Positions 43,262 through 53,116 of a DNA stretch of 64,000 bases are shown here, piece after piece. Source of the stretch: Daejeonella sp. H1SJ63 (GTDB lineage: Bacteria; Bacteroidota; Bacteroidia; Sphingobacteriales; Sphingobacteriaceae); assembly GCF_029360775.1 (NCBI RefSeq), contig NZ_JARKMZ010000036.1, forward strand, positions 62,001-126,000, read 5' to 3'. Positions within the stretch are counted from its first letter, which is position 1; each line of letters opens with the position of its first letter. The position numbers were made by a program, and so were the translations under genes. Under the pieces are notes generated by a model, which was given only the letters and a program-made list of their open reading frames with translations, ran no database searches and had not been told where the DNA came from.

Positions 43262-43552
43262 ATGGGAGAAATCTCCATAAAAATAAATATTGCTGACAGA
43301 GTTTACCCTTTAAAGGTAAGCATGGAAGAAGAGGAAGTGATTAGAAGGGCGGCTAAAGTTATAAATGAACGCATAAAGGAATATCAGGAGAATTATGCGG
43401 TTAGAGATAAACAGGATTTGTTGTCCATGTGTGTGTTACATTATGCTACAGCTACGCTGAAAGCCGAAAGAAAGGTGATGCATGAAGACACGGATGTGGC
43501 AGAGAAAGTTTATCAACTGGATCAGCTACTTACAGACTTTTTTTCGAAGTAA
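43262..43552 (+). CDS. zapA: Cell division protein ZapA
   Basis: The 96-aa protein has the ZapA pattern: N-terminal strand ISIKINIADRVYPLKVSMEEEEVIRRAAKVINERI and a C-terminal helix (DLLSMCVLHYATATLKAE). ZapA promotes FtsZ filament bundling at the division site. It lies in the conserved Bacteroidota context upstream of rny. Confidence 0.88.
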   Translation: MGEISIKINIADRVYPLKVSMEEEEVIRRAAKVINERIKEYQENYAVRDKQDLLSMCVLHYATATLKAERKVMHEDTDVAEKVYQLDQLLTDFFSK

Positions 43553-43588
43553 TATATCGTTCTTTAGAATTCAGAGCAATAAAGATTT

Positions 43589-43757
43589 AACCGCAGTTAA
43601 ATTTTTAAGTTTCACTATTTAAAGCTTAACACTTCAGTATTAGAAGAGTTAAAAAGATCTGCCATTTGCCTGCATCTGGTTAAGATTTAAACTCTAATCC
43701 TAATGAATGAAGCTTTTACAGTACATGAGGCTTAAAATTTAGTTGCGGTTTTTTTAT
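43589..43757 (+). ncRNA. ssrS: Probable 6S-type RNA between zapA and rny
   Basis: The 218-bp gap contains a long-range closing stem. AACCGCA (43589-43595) pairs with TGCGGTT (43744-43750), and the pairing continues inward with TAAATTTTTAAG and CTTAAAATTTA past a two-base mismatch. The 3' arm ends in a run of T (43749-43755), as in a terminator. About 160 nt between zapA and rny with such a rod-like closing stem fits 6S RNA, which in many bacteria lies beside zapA and for which a Bacteroidota form (6S-Flavo) is known. I cannot model the inner bulge with confidence. Confidence 0.6.
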
Positions 43758-43770
43758 TTAATAAACAATT

Positions 43771-45333
43771 ATGAACATATTACAGATAGTACTTTTTATT
43801 ATACTGGGACTTGCTGTTGGGGTAGTACTAGGGCGGTTTCTCCTGCTGAAATTATTCAGAAATCAGGAGCTGAACGCACAGAATAAGGCTAAAAAAATTC
43901 TTAAGGATGCCGAAACCAATGCAGAGATCCTTAAAAAGGATAAGCTGCTGGAAGCCAGAGAGAAATTTCTGCAGATGAAAGCTGATCATGAACAGGAAAT
44001 CAATGCGAAAAATAATACGATTAATCAGCGCGAAAATTCAATCAAACAGAAAGAGCAGTCGCTTAATCAGAAGATTGAAAACCTGAACCGTAAGGAAGAG
44101 GAATTAAACAATGTAAAATCTAATCTTGAAAAGCAGATAGAGCTTGCAAAGAAGAAGCAGGAAGATGTTGATGTGCTTAAAAATCAGCATATCCAGCAAA
44201 TGGAAGCAATTGCAGGTTTATCTGCTGAAGACGCTAAAAATCAACTGATTGACTCATTGAGAGAAGAGGCTCGTACTCAGGCAATGATTCAGATCAAGGA
44301 TATTGTTGATGAGGCAAAACTTACAGCCAGTAAGGAAGCTAAAAAAGTTGTTATTCAGACTATTCAGCGTACCGCTACAGAAAGTGCCATTGAAAACACC
44401 GTTTCAATCTTTAATATTGAAAATGATGAGATCAAAGGCAGAGTTATCGGACGTGAAGGTCGCAATATCCGTGCTCTTGAAGCAGCAACAGGAATTGAGA
44501 TCATTGTGGATGATACCCCTGAAGCAATCATTCTTTCAGGTTTTGATCCGGTAAGACGCGAGATCGCCCGGCTTGCTTTGCACCGTCTGGTAACGGACGG
44601 CCGTATTCACCCGGCAAGAATTGAAGAGGTGGTTGCTAAAACCAAGAAACAGATCGAAGATGAAATCGTTGAAATTGGCGAGCGTACCGTAATTGACCTC
44701 GGAATTCATGGACTTCACCCTGAATTGATCAGAATGGTAGGCAGAATGCGTTACCGGTCATCGTATGGACAGAACCTCTTGCAGCATTCGCGCGAGGTTG
44801 CTAATTTCTGTGCTACTATGGCGGCAGAACTTGGCCTGAATGTGAAGCTGGCTAAACGTGCCGGACTTTTACATGATATAGGTAAAGTGCCTGACGATAA
44901 CCCTGAATTGCCGCACGCTATCCTTGGTATGCAGCTCGCTGAAAAGTATAAGGAACATCCTGAAGTTTGTAATGCTATCGGAGCTCACCATGATGAAGTA
45001 GAGATGACTTCGATGATTTCTCCGATTATCCAGGCTTGTGATGCGATTTCGGGTGCCAGACCGGGTGCCAGACGTGAAGTAGTGGAAAGTTATATCAGAC
45101 GTTTAAAAGAGCTTGAATCTCTTGCATTATCTTACCCGGGTGTGGAAAAGACTTTTGCGATTCAGGCTGGCAGGGAGTTACGTGTTGTGGTAGAAAGTGA
45201 AAGAATCAGTGATGCCGCAGCAGAAATTCTTGCTGCTGATATTTCAAACAGAATTCAAACTGAAATGACCTATCCCGGACAGATCAAAGTAACGGTAATC
45301 CGCGAAACCAGATCTGTGTCTTACGCGAAATAG
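43771..45333 (+). CDS. rny: Ribonuclease Y
   Basis: The 520-aa endoribonuclease Y has an N-terminal membrane helix (about residues 4-22), a long charged coiled coil (about 25-190), a KH domain (about 205-275, [26 protein letters not shown]) and an HD domain with HSREVANFC and [11 protein letters not shown], followed by the C-terminal part [19 protein letters not shown]. It starts RNA decay at the membrane. The terminator downstream is strong. Confidence 0.97.
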   Translation: MNILQIVLFIILGLAVGVVLGRFLLLKLFRNQELNAQNKAKKILKDAETNAEILKKDKLLEAREKFLQMKADHEQEINAKNNTINQRENSIKQKEQSLNQKIENLNRKEEELNNVKSNLEKQIELAKKKQEDVDVLKNQHIQQMEAIAGLSAEDAKNQLIDSLREEARTQAMIQIKDIVDEAKLTASKEAKKVVIQTIQRTATESAIENTVSIFNIENDEIKGRVIGREGRNIRALEAATGIEIIVDDTPEAIILSGFDPVRREIARLALHRLVTDGRIHPARIEEVVAKTKKQIEDEIVEIGERTVIDLGIHGLHPELIRMVGRMRYRSSYGQNLLQHSREVANFCATMAAELGLNVKLAKRAGLLHDIGKVPDDNPELPHAILGMQLAEKYKEHPEVCNAIGAHHDEVEMTSMISPIIQACDAISGARPGARREVVESYIRRLKELESLALSYPGVEKTFAIQAGRELRVVVESERISDAAAEILAADISNRIQTEMTYPGQIKVTVIRETRSVSYAK

Positions 45334-45352
45334 AATCGTTTTATTCCATTAT

Positions 45353-45390
45353 AACAGGATATGCCGGATTTTGGTCCGGCATATCCTGTT
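45353..45390 (+). terminator. Intrinsic terminator of rny
   Basis: A 16-bp perfect stem (core ACAGGATATGCCGGA with its complement) and a six-base loop TTTTGG; the T-tail is short. Confidence 0.85.
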
Positions 45391-45422
45391 TATAGTAAAT
45401 TGTTCAATTCTTTTTATATTTA

Positions 45423-45932
45423 ATGATGCAAAAGCAAGAAGAGAAGCGTTTAGTGGATGTATATTTTGATAAGTATTCAGAAAGTCATCAGAATCCGACT
45501 AATAAAATCATTCACTGGATTTGTGTTCCCCTGATTGTATTCAGTCTGTTTGGACTGATCTGGGCAATTCCTTTTCCTTATCTTGATTTCCTTGGCAGAT
45601 ATAATGGCTATGTGAATTTTGCCTCATTTTTGATTGCATTTGCTATCTATTACTATTATAAACTGTCCCCGGTATTATCCTATCTGATGTTGCTGCTGAT
45701 GATGTTTTTCTCTGCAGGTATTGTAAGCCTGGAGAAAATGCACAATAATGAAGGCTGGCCGCAAATGTGGCAGGTTTGTCTGGGTATTTTTGTCTTATCC
45801 TGGATTGGTCAGTTCATTGGCCATAAAATAGAAGGGAAAAAGCCTTCATTCTTTGATGACCTCAGATTCTTGTTAATAGGCCCGATCTGGCTGCTTCATT
45901 TTTTATTGAAGAAGGCAGGAATCAAATATTAG
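45423..45932 (+). CDS. DUF962 / Mpo1-like membrane protein
   Basis: The 169-aa protein has the DUF962 start (YFDKYSESHQNPTNKIIHWICVPLIVFSLFGLIW) and four membrane helices, with the conserved SWIGQFIGHKIEGKKPSFFDDL segment near the C-terminus. The yeast homologue Mpo1 is an Fe(II)-dependent dioxygenase in 2-hydroxy fatty acid alpha-oxidation; the His residues in HQNP, HWIC and GHKIEG fit that. In bacteria the role is unproven, possibly in sphingolipid or hydroxy fatty acid turnover, which would suit a sphingolipid-making Bacteroidota. Confidence 0.85.
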   Translation: MMQKQEEKRLVDVYFDKYSESHQNPTNKIIHWICVPLIVFSLFGLIWAIPFPYLDFLGRYNGYVNFASFLIAFAIYYYYKLSPVLSYLMLLLMMFFSAGIVSLEKMHNNEGWPQMWQVCLGIFVLSWIGQFIGHKIEGKKPSFFDDLRFLLIGPIWLLHFLLKKAGIKY

Positions 45933-46343
45933 TTTTGCTACAAACCGGTTTTCTTTAATACTGATCCCCGGCAGAATAATTCTGCATGTTGATTTGTCAG
46001 GGATGTTTTGCCCCGTTTTTTTTTAAGATTTTCGGATGTGATGTCAGATTTCTGATGTTTTTATAAATCTCTTCTTTGTCATTTCTGTGTCAGCAGAATT
46101 TTGATATTTTGCCTGTTTCTAATGTTAACAACCCCTGATTTGACAGATTCTTTATGTAGAATTAATCTGTAAAATCTCTTTTTCAGGCCTTTAAATGCAT
46201 TTTTCAGGCCTGGATACAGCTAAAGATCATTGTAGTTTATTGCTTGATTCCGCTTAACGTTTTCTTAACATACTTAACAATTAATTTATTTATTGGTAAT
46301 TCATCTATAACACTAATGCAATAATGACTTAACACTGTGGTAA
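45933..46343. other. Long leader region before the TonB receptor gene
   Basis: About 400 bp without a gene. It contains a GCAGAAT/ATTCTGC palindrome near 45970, a T-run at about 46016-46024 that may end DUF962 transcription, a pair of 12-bp direct repeats (46179-46211), and AT-rich sequence up to the promoter at 46344. Confidence 0.5.
46179..46211. promoter_or_regulatory. Direct repeats, possible activator site
   Basis: TTTTTCAGGCCT occurs at 46179-46190 and again at 46200-46211. The 21-bp spacing is two helical turns and each copy ends in the palindrome AGGCCT. The position, about 150 bp before the -7 box, fits a dimeric regulator site. Function is inferred. Confidence 0.4.
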
Positions 46344-46351
46344 TACTTTTG
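46344..46351 (+). promoter_or_regulatory. -7 element of the TonB receptor gene
   Basis: TACTTTTG fits TAnnTTTG. It lies downstream of the GTG at 46337 that would extend the reading frame, so that GTG cannot be the start; the TTG at 46373 is about 21 bases after the box. Confidence 0.5.
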
Positions 46352-46372
46352 TACAAATCAAAATTTAAACAA

Positions 46373-49174
46373 TTGAAACACAACGTTAATCATCGGATCT
46401 TAAGCTTAATTGTATTCTTAACATTAAGTACATTAACAGCTTTTAGTCAGCAAACCGGAAAAATTTCCGGAGTAGTAAGTGATTCCAAAACCAGTGAAAC
46501 ATTAATTGGCCTGACAGTAAAAATTACAGGGGCTACCCAGGGTGCTTCTACTGATATCGAAGGTCGTTACACACTTGCCGGGTTAAACCCAGGTAAGTAC
46601 AATCTGACATTTTCTTATATCGGATATTCAACAAAGAACATTACAGATATTGAAGTTCTCCCAGGAAAAACAACCACTCTGGATGTGATCATGGAAGAAG
46701 CAAGCTCTCTGGCTCTGGAAGAGGTTGTTATTACTGCAACAGTAAGACAGGAAAGTATCAGCGCACTTTATGCTCAACAAAAGAATAGCATCAGCATATC
46801 AAGCGGTATAACTTCTGAGTTAATACGCAGGACTCCTGACCGCAGCACTTCTGAGGTATTGAAGCGCGTTAGTGGTGCAAGTATTCAGGAGAATAAATTT
46901 GTGATCATCAGAGGACTTGCAGACAGATATAATTCTTCAATTCTGAATAATGCCGTACTTCCATCGTCTGAACCAGATAGAAAGGCTTTTTCATTTGATA
47001 TTATACCTGCAAACTTAATTGACAGGGTAATAGTTAATAAAACTGCTTCTGCTGATCTTCCTGGAGATTTCGCTGGTGGGGTTATACAGGTTATAACAAG
47101 GGATGTTCCGGAAGAGAATTTTCTGAACATTTCTGCGAGCTTTGGGTATAACAGCCAATCGACTTTTAAAGATTTTACTTCAAATGCAAGAAATAAATAC
47201 GATTTCCTTGGATTTGATGATGGAAGTCGTAAGCTTCCTTCCAGCTTCCCTGCAACATTTCAGGCATACAATCCATTAACAAACGCAGAAAAAGCAAAGT
47301 ACTCTTCAAAATTAAGCAATGCTTATGGTGAAGTTAATGCAATGGCTATCCCTTCTCAAAATCACCAGTTAACCTGGGGTAAAAGAAAAGATTTAAAGAA
47401 TGGCGGTTCATTTGGTAATGTGGTCTCTTTAAGCTACAGAAACTCCCAGAACAGAGCGGTGGCGCAAAGAAAGGATTATGAGTTCTCCGGAACACCTTTT
47501 TATGAGTACGGCGAAAGCGTGAATAAATATAATACCAGTCTGGGTTTGCTTGCAAACTTTGCCTATATCAAAGGAGCTAATAAGCTTGCTTTCAAAAGTA
47601 TGTATAACCGGGTATTTGAAGATAATTACACTTCAAGAATCGGATATACCAATGATAATATTCAGGATGTAAGGCTTAATGTATCTGATCTGACAGAGAA
47701 AAGTCTGTTAAACTCTCAGCTTGAAGGCGAGCATCAGTTAGGTAAAAAGCAGCTGAAAGTTAACTGGAACTTAAACTATGCAAGAGTTAACAGAGATCAG
47801 CCTGATCAAAGAACAATTGATTATCGCCGTTCTCTTGGAACACAGGAACCATTCCGCCTGATTGACAGAAATACAAGACGTCTGTTCTCAGGTCTTGAGG
47901 AAAATACTTACGGTGCGCAGACTTCAGTTTCTGTACCGGTGAAGCTTTTTGATCAGCAGTCGACATTTAAAGCAGGTGTATTAAAGCAATACAAAGAGCG
48001 TGATTTCGCTGCACGTATTTTCAACTACCTGTACGTTGGGCCGGCTTCATTTGAACACACCTACAGCAGTTTGCCAATCGATCAGATTTTTGCTCCTGCA
48101 AACATCAGCGAGAATGCTTATATCTTAAATGATTTTTCAAATAATACGGATAGCTACACAGCAAACTCTGATTTAAATGCCGGCTTCCTGATGTTGGATA
48201 ATAACCTGAGCAAAAGATTCAGACTTTCTTATGGAGCACGTTTCGAGCAATTTGCACAAACATTGAATGCAATTGATTTTTCAGGTCAGCCGATTGTAGC
48301 TAAACAGGATAACTTTGATATTCTTCCATCAGCTAACCTGACATTTAAAGTAAATGATCGTTCAAATATTCGTATGTCAGGTTCACAAACTGTTTCAAGA
48401 CCTGAGTTCAGAGAACTGGCATTGTTTAACTATTATGACTTTATCAGTCAGACTTCAGTAACAGGTAATCCTAACCTGAAACGTGCCAGGATCTTTAATG
48501 CTGACCTTAGATATGAATTATATCCTTCGGCAGGAGAAACCTTTACAATTTCAGGTTTTTACAAAAAATTTAATGATCCAATTGAGCAGCGTGTGAATTC
48601 GAATTCAACCCCGGTTGTTAGAGGTATAAATTTTCTGAATGCTGATCAGGCAACATCATTAGGTATTGAACTGGATGTCCGTAAGAAATTATCTTTCCTT
48701 GGAGATAAAAACTGGCTGGAAAACATGACTGTATTTGCCAATGCTTCCTATATCGATTCAAAGGTTAAAGGTGTAGGTATCAACAGGCCTTTGCAGGGAC
48801 AATCGCCTTACCTTTTGAATGCAGGATTGCAATACTTCTCACCTAAGACAGCATTGACATTCACTACAGTGTATAACCGTATTGGACAGAGGATATTCCT
48901 TGTAGGATATCAGGGTTATGGAGATATCTATGAGAATGCCCGCGATGTGATTGATTTGCAGGTAAGTAAGAAAGTGATGAAGTCACAAGCTGAAATCAAA
49001 CTTAATTTCGGTGATATCCTGAATCAAAACACTGTCTTTTATCAGAATAATGCAGGAAACTCCAAAAAGGCTTATGAGGGTGCAGGTATTGACCGTATGA
49101 TTAACTCTTCCAGATTGGGTTCTAATATCTCATTGTCTTTCTCATACAATATCGGTCTGGGACAGAATAAATAA
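46373..49174 (+). CDS. TonB-dependent outer membrane receptor with CarboxypepD-regulatory domain
   Basis: From the TTG at 46373 the protein has 933 aa and a normal signal peptide (MKHNVNHRILSLIVFLTLS, ending TAFSQQ). A CarboxypepD_reg-like domain follows (about residues 25-105, GKISGVVSDSKTSETLIGL), then the plug (about 125-250, VLKRVSGASIQENKFVIIRGLADRYNSSILNNA) and a 22-strand-type barrel. Residues RGLADRYN and the DLPGDFAGGVIQV motif fit receptors paired with a beta-helix lipoprotein rather than SusC, and no susD is adjacent. The ligand is unknown. Confidence 0.93.
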   Translation: MKHNVNHRILSLIVFLTLSTLTAFSQQTGKISGVVSDSKTSETLIGLTVKITGATQGASTDIEGRYTLAGLNPGKYNLTFSYIGYSTKNITDIEVLPGKTTTLDVIMEEASSLALEEVVITATVRQESISALYAQQKNSISISSGITSELIRRTPDRSTSEVLKRVSGASIQENKFVIIRGLADRYNSSILNNAVLPSSEPDRKAFSFDIIPANLIDRVIVNKTASADLPGDFAGGVIQVITRDVPEENFLNISASFGYNSQSTFKDFTSNARNKYDFLGFDDGSRKLPSSFPATFQAYNPLTNAEKAKYSSKLSNAYGEVNAMAIPSQNHQLTWGKRKDLKNGGSFGNVVSLSYRNSQNRAVAQRKDYEFSGTPFYEYGESVNKYNTSLGLLANFAYIKGANKLAFKSMYNRVFEDNYTSRIGYTNDNIQDVRLNVSDLTEKSLLNSQLEGEHQLGKKQLKVNWNLNYARVNRDQPDQRTIDYRRSLGTQEPFRLIDRNTRRLFSGLEENTYGAQTSVSVPVKLFDQQSTFKAGVLKQYKERDFAARIFNYLYVGPASFEHTYSSLPIDQIFAPANISENAYILNDFSNNTDSYTANSDLNAGFLMLDNNLSKRFRLSYGARFEQFAQTLNAIDFSGQPIVAKQDNFDILPSANLTFKVNDRSNIRMSGSQTVSRPEFRELALFNYYDFISQTSVTGNPNLKRARIFNADLRYELYPSAGETFTISGFYKKFNDPIEQRVNSNSTPVVRGINFLNADQATSLGIELDVRKKLSFLGDKNWLENMTVFANASYIDSKVKGVGINRPLQGQSPYLLNAGLQYFSPKTALTFTTVYNRIGQRIFLVGYQGYGDIYENARDVIDLQVSKKVMKSQAEIKLNFGDILNQNTVFYQNNAGNSKKAYEGAGIDRMINSSRLGSNISLSFSYNIGLGQNK

Positions 49175-49252
49175 GAATTGAGAGAGACTTAACGAAGGCT
49201 TAAAGTTGAGCTAACATTGGGTCCTTACATTTACAAAAACAAAAATAATAAC

Positions 49253-50632
49253 ATGAAATCATTGAAATTTAAGACTTTAATTCTTGCTCTGGCAATTTTT
49301 GCAGCATCTTGTCAAAAGGACTCAGGAACCCCTGAAGTTGTTGGAGGAGCTAAACAAACTCTGACTTTGCAGAATGGATCGGTTATTTCCGGTGTTTATA
49401 AAAATACGGTTCTTAATCTTACCGAGGGTACTTACATTCTGAAAGGTTATGTATATTTTGAAGATGGCAGTGAGATTAACATTGCAGCCGGAACAACTAT
49501 CAAAAGTGATGTTTCTGACAAAGGAGCTCTTATAATTGAAAGAGGTGCTAAAATTAACGCTATCGGAACAGCAGCGAAGCCAATCGTATTCACATCAGGT
49601 AAAGCACTTGGTCAGCGTAATCCAGGCGACTGGGGTGGTTTGATCATCCTTGGAAAGTCAAAAACCAATCGTTCAACAGAGCCAACTATTGAAGGTGGAG
49701 TTGGTAAAAATTATGGTGGTACAGTAGATAATGATAACTCAGGTACATTGAAGTACGTTCGTATCGAATTTGCAGGTATTGCAGCTCAGCCAAATTCTGA
49801 GATTAACGGTTTAACACTTGGTGGTGTTGGCTCAGGAACTACAATTGAGTATGTTCAGGTTGCTTATGGTAATGATGATGCATTTGAGATTTTCGGCGGA
49901 ACCGTAAATGCTAAGTACCTGATTGCTTACGGAACTGCAGATGATGATTTTGACTTTGACTTCGGATACACCGGTAAAATTCAGTTTGGTGTTACACTGA
50001 GAGATCCATCATTTGTGGATGGTGGTGATGCTGGTAATGGTATTGAGTGTGATAATGATGGCACCGGTACAAATGCAACTCCTGCAACCCGTCCGGTACT
50101 TTCTAACTTTACATTTATTGGCCCTAATGTAGATAATACTTCTTCAAAGAATCACAACTTTGCAAATCGTTTCAGAAGAGCATCAAACTTTGTATTGGAC
50201 AATTCTGTGCTTGTTGGATGGATGAAAGGTGGCCTTTCTCTGGAATCAGATGCTACCTATAACAGTCTGACCGGAACAACTCCAACCTCTGAGTTTAAGA
50301 ATAACCTTTTGCATGCATACGCAGCAACATATAAAATTGGTTCTGTAACTGTAACAGGTGCCAGTGATGCAATTGTGAAATCTAAAGCAGAAGCTGCTTC
50401 GACAATCACTTTAACTGCTGCTGCTGATGCTAAAATTACTGATCCGTTTAATCTGACAAACCCAAATCTTCTTCCTCAAACAGGTTCTCCTGCTTTAACA
50501 GGAGCTGCATTTGCAGGTGATCTTTCTAATTCATTCTTCACTGCTACCACTTACCGTGGAGCATTCGGTACAACGAACTGGATGGCAGGATGGACTAATT
50601 TTAATTTCACTAAAGGGGCAAACGGCTATTAA
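49253..50632 (+). CDS. Parallel beta-helix-like lipoprotein paired with the TonB receptor
   Basis: Using the ATG at 49253 the protein has 459 aa with a lipoprotein signal (lipobox AASC). Repeated Asn/Gly/Asp-rich turns with strands (KGYVYFEDGSEINIAAGTTI, then DWGGLIILGKSKTN and YVQVAYGNDDAFEIFGGTVN) fit a right-handed parallel beta-helix. Such lipoproteins commonly follow this kind of TonB receptor in Bacteroidota. It starts 78 bp downstream of the receptor gene and is followed by a terminator, so receptor and lipoprotein form one unit. Confidence 0.85.
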   Translation: MKSLKFKTLILALAIFAASCQKDSGTPEVVGGAKQTLTLQNGSVISGVYKNTVLNLTEGTYILKGYVYFEDGSEINIAAGTTIKSDVSDKGALIIERGAKINAIGTAAKPIVFTSGKALGQRNPGDWGGLIILGKSKTNRSTEPTIEGGVGKNYGGTVDNDNSGTLKYVRIEFAGIAAQPNSEINGLTLGGVGSGTTIEYVQVAYGNDDAFEIFGGTVNAKYLIAYGTADDDFDFDFGYTGKIQFGVTLRDPSFVDGGDAGNGIECDNDGTGTNATPATRPVLSNFTFIGPNVDNTSSKNHNFANRFRRASNFVLDNSVLVGWMKGGLSLESDATYNSLTGTTPTSEFKNNLLHAYAATYKIGSVTVTGASDAIVKSKAEAASTITLTAAADAKITDPFNLTNPNLLPQTGSPALTGAAFAGDLSNSFFTATTYRGAFGTTNWMAGWTNFNFTKGANGY

Positions 50633-50657
50633 GATCCTTTATTTTGATGTTAGTATA

Positions 50658-50681
50658 AATACCCGCTGTATGGCGGGTATT
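50658..50681 (+). terminator. Intrinsic terminator after the TonB receptor operon
   Basis: AATACCCGC pairs with GCGGGTATT (9 bp) around a six-base loop, followed by TTTG and a T-rich stretch. Confidence 0.8.
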
Positions 50682-50710
50682 TTGCTTTTTAGACTTTTGT
50701 AAACCTAATT

Positions 50711-51919
50711 CTACTTTGCTGAGGGATGATAGCTATATACAACTTCATAATCAGCATTTTGAAACTCTGAAGCAATCTGACCTATTCTTAGGTTTTGTTC
50801 TTGTGGTGTTGGCTCACAAACAGAATATTTTTGCCCATTGTAGATAATTGATTTGCCAACAGGTTTATCAAACTGTACGGCCATGCTTATATGCGTAGGG
50901 TACAGGAGAGCAATCATCGGTAAATTGTAGATCTCCTTTACCAGGTAAAAGAAAAGTCCTGCCCGGTCATCACAGTCGCTGTATTTTGAAAATAAAGTTA
51001 GTTCAGGCGAAAGGCGTTTTTCCTTCCCGAAATTGTCTTCATCATTCTGATACAGGAAAGCATAACGCGTAAATCTCATTAAATAGTCTACGCCTTTTTT
51101 CTGTGTCATACCTGTAAGATTTTTTTTAAGTATCGGAATCAGGGAACTGTAGGTTTCATGACTGAGTGGTATATTGAAGTAAGATTCAAAATCCACCCCC
51201 GGATAATTGGCGAATATACTTTCTACTTCCGGGTTTAGTTTGATCTGAAAATGATAAGCTTTCTGTTTGTATTGAAACAGGACTTCTTTTTCACGATATG
51301 ATTCAGGCCTGAAATCAGGCATACGGGTAACTTTATACGAGAATGAATTTTTTGCCTCCGGAATGTTAATCTGAATTGGATATACTTTGTCTTTTTCAAA
51401 ATCTACCTTTCCATAATCATGATAGTTGAGGCACATGTATTTATTCCCTTCTATACTGAAGAAGGGAATGTCATTGATGTTCTCGTCATTTCTTACGTAA
51501 AAAATGATCCTGTTATTTCCTATTGAAAGTCTTGCATCGTATCCTGATTTACTCAGGAAAAACCATTTGTATAAGGTGTATCGATGATAGTTTTCTGCTT
51601 TAGGACTGATCTTCTGAGCAGTTTTTCTGATCAGCTGATAATAGATCCAATCATTCAGCTGGTGTTTTTCTTTATAATTGAGCAGTGAGGTTAATACAGA
51701 CTGATATCTGCTTTGATCCAGTTTGTTATAAAAATCCTTTATGGTCTCTGTGTTGAGCTCTCCTGAAAACTCAATATCAGATGATGGATCAATCTCGAAA
51801 CTAAAAGTTCCGCTGTAAAATTCTATGCTGAAATTATTTGCAAATGCATAATCAGCCCGAACGCAAAACGTGGCTAATAATAGCAGTTTAAGGCTTAATA
51901 TGGATATGAGTGACTTCAA
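50711..51919 (-). CDS. Secreted transglutaminase-like (Cys-His) protein
   Basis: The 402-aa protein has a signal peptide (about residues 1-27, ending near YAFA). I do not recognise a named family. The C-terminal third has features of a transglutaminase-like cysteine protease fold: SKYSDCDDRAGLFFYLV with a candidate nucleophile Cys followed by helix, and PTHISMAVQFD with the candidate His. The N-terminal part is beta-rich. A peptidase or transferase role in the envelope is inferred. It is convergent with the TonB receptor operon. Confidence 0.7.
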   Translation of the reverse strand: MKSLISILSLKLLLLATFCVRADYAFANNFSIEFYSGTFSFEIDPSSDIEFSGELNTETIKDFYNKLDQSRYQSVLTSLLNYKEKHQLNDWIYYQLIRKTAQKISPKAENYHRYTLYKWFFLSKSGYDARLSIGNNRIIFYVRNDENINDIPFFSIEGNKYMCLNYHDYGKVDFEKDKVYPIQINIPEAKNSFSYKVTRMPDFRPESYREKEVLFQYKQKAYHFQIKLNPEVESIFANYPGVDFESYFNIPLSHETYSSLIPILKKNLTGMTQKKGVDYLMRFTRYAFLYQNDEDNFGKEKRLSPELTLFSKYSDCDDRAGLFFYLVKEIYNLPMIALLYPTHISMAVQFDKPVGKSIIYNGQKYSVCEPTPQEQNLRIGQIASEFQNADYEVVYSYHPSAK

Positions 51920-52216
51920 TTTTCCAATAACTTAACATTAAGTTAACATAAAGATAATGTTTAAGTAACAAAAAGAGCGGATATGCCAGAGTTTTTTTAC
52001 AATATTTAAGGATTTCTGTTTTATCTGATTAGACATTGAAAGTTTGATTTCGAGTTTCAGGGTACCATTAACTCAGAAAAGTTAGCCGTTTTTGAAGAAA
52101 TGTTGGATTGGAATTTAAATTGATTGTAAATCTGTGTTTAGGGAATTTTCCTATGTTCACTGTGATAGCAATCTGAATTCTTCAGAAGAATTGAATTTTC
52201 AAATTAACATACGGCC

Positions 52217-53116
52217 ATGAAATATATCAGATCATATTTTTCTTTTTCCAGAAAAGAACTGAATGGAATTATATTGCTGCTGACTCTGGTGTTGATTACT
52301 CTTTCGTTCCCTGTAATTTACCGCTATTATAGTGAAGATACTCTGTACGACACCAGTAACTTTGAGTTGGAAATCCTTGAACTTAAAGAACAGATTAGCA
52401 AAGCCCGTGCTCATCAACCGTTAAAAGAAGCCATTAAAGCAGAATATTTCATGTTTGATCCGAATATGCTGGATGAAAAATCATGGAGGAAACTTGGACT
52501 CTCGGATAAGCAGATCAAAGTGATTTATAAATATGAATCAAAAGGAGGGAAGTTTAATAGTAAGGAGGATTTGAAAAAGATGTATTCTATAAGTGCTGAG
52601 CAGTATTTAAAGCTGGAACCTTATATCCGCATTGTTAATCCAACGTCATTTGAAAAGAAAAGCAGAAAGATATCTTTCATAAACGCCGCCCGGGAAAAGC
52701 AGAATACTGAGGTAGTGATGGTAGAAATTAATTCAGCTGACTCAGCAATGTTAACTGCAATTCGTGGAATTGGTCCCGCTTTTGCATCCAGAATTATCAG
52801 GTATAGAAATCGTCTGGGAGGCTTTTATAAAAAGGAACAGTTAAAGGAAGTTTATGGTCTTGACTCCGCTAAATTTCAACAGATTGATGATCAGATTGTT
52901 TTAGATTCAAAGCTTATCAGCAGAATAGACCTCAATTCAGCTACGTTTGAACAGCTTAAAAAGCACCCTTATTTGACATATAAACAAATGAATGCCATTC
53001 TTCAGTATCGCAGGCAGCATGGTCCTTTTGGTAGTATTGATGAATTAAATAAAGTTGCTCTGCTCAATGAAGAAATTATCCGTAAAATTGAGCCATATAT
53101 TTCATTCAATCCATGA
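52217..53116 (+). CDS. Helix-hairpin-helix protein (ComEA-like repeats)
   Basis: The 299-aa protein begins with a short cytoplasmic part and a membrane helix (about residues 16-35). It then contains three HhH units: WRKLGLSDKQIKVIYKYESKGG, INSADSAMLTAIRGIGPAFASRI and LNSATFEQLKKHPYLTYKQM. ComEA-type HhH units bind DNA, so a role in DNA uptake or envelope-associated DNA handling is possible. It overlaps apt by four bases (ATGA), so the two genes are co-translated. Confidence 0.82.
   Translation: MKYIRSYFSFSRKELNGIILLLTLVLITLSFPVIYRYYSEDTLYDTSNFELEILELKEQISKARAHQPLKEAIKAEYFMFDPNMLDEKSWRKLGLSDKQIKVIYKYESKGGKFNSKEDLKKMYSISAEQYLKLEPYIRIVNPTSFEKKSRKISFINAAREKQNTEVVMVEINSADSAMLTAIRGIGPAFASRIIRYRNRLGGFYKKEQLKEVYGLDSAKFQQIDDQIVLDSKLISRIDLNSATFEQLKKHPYLTYKQMNAILQYRRQHGPFGSIDELNKVALLNEEIIRKIEPYISFNP

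Noticed and set aside
46337..46372. Longer start of the TonB receptor at GTG 46337
   Set aside because: It lies upstream of the -7 box at 46344-46351, so it would not be in the transcript, and it would lengthen the signal peptide unusually.
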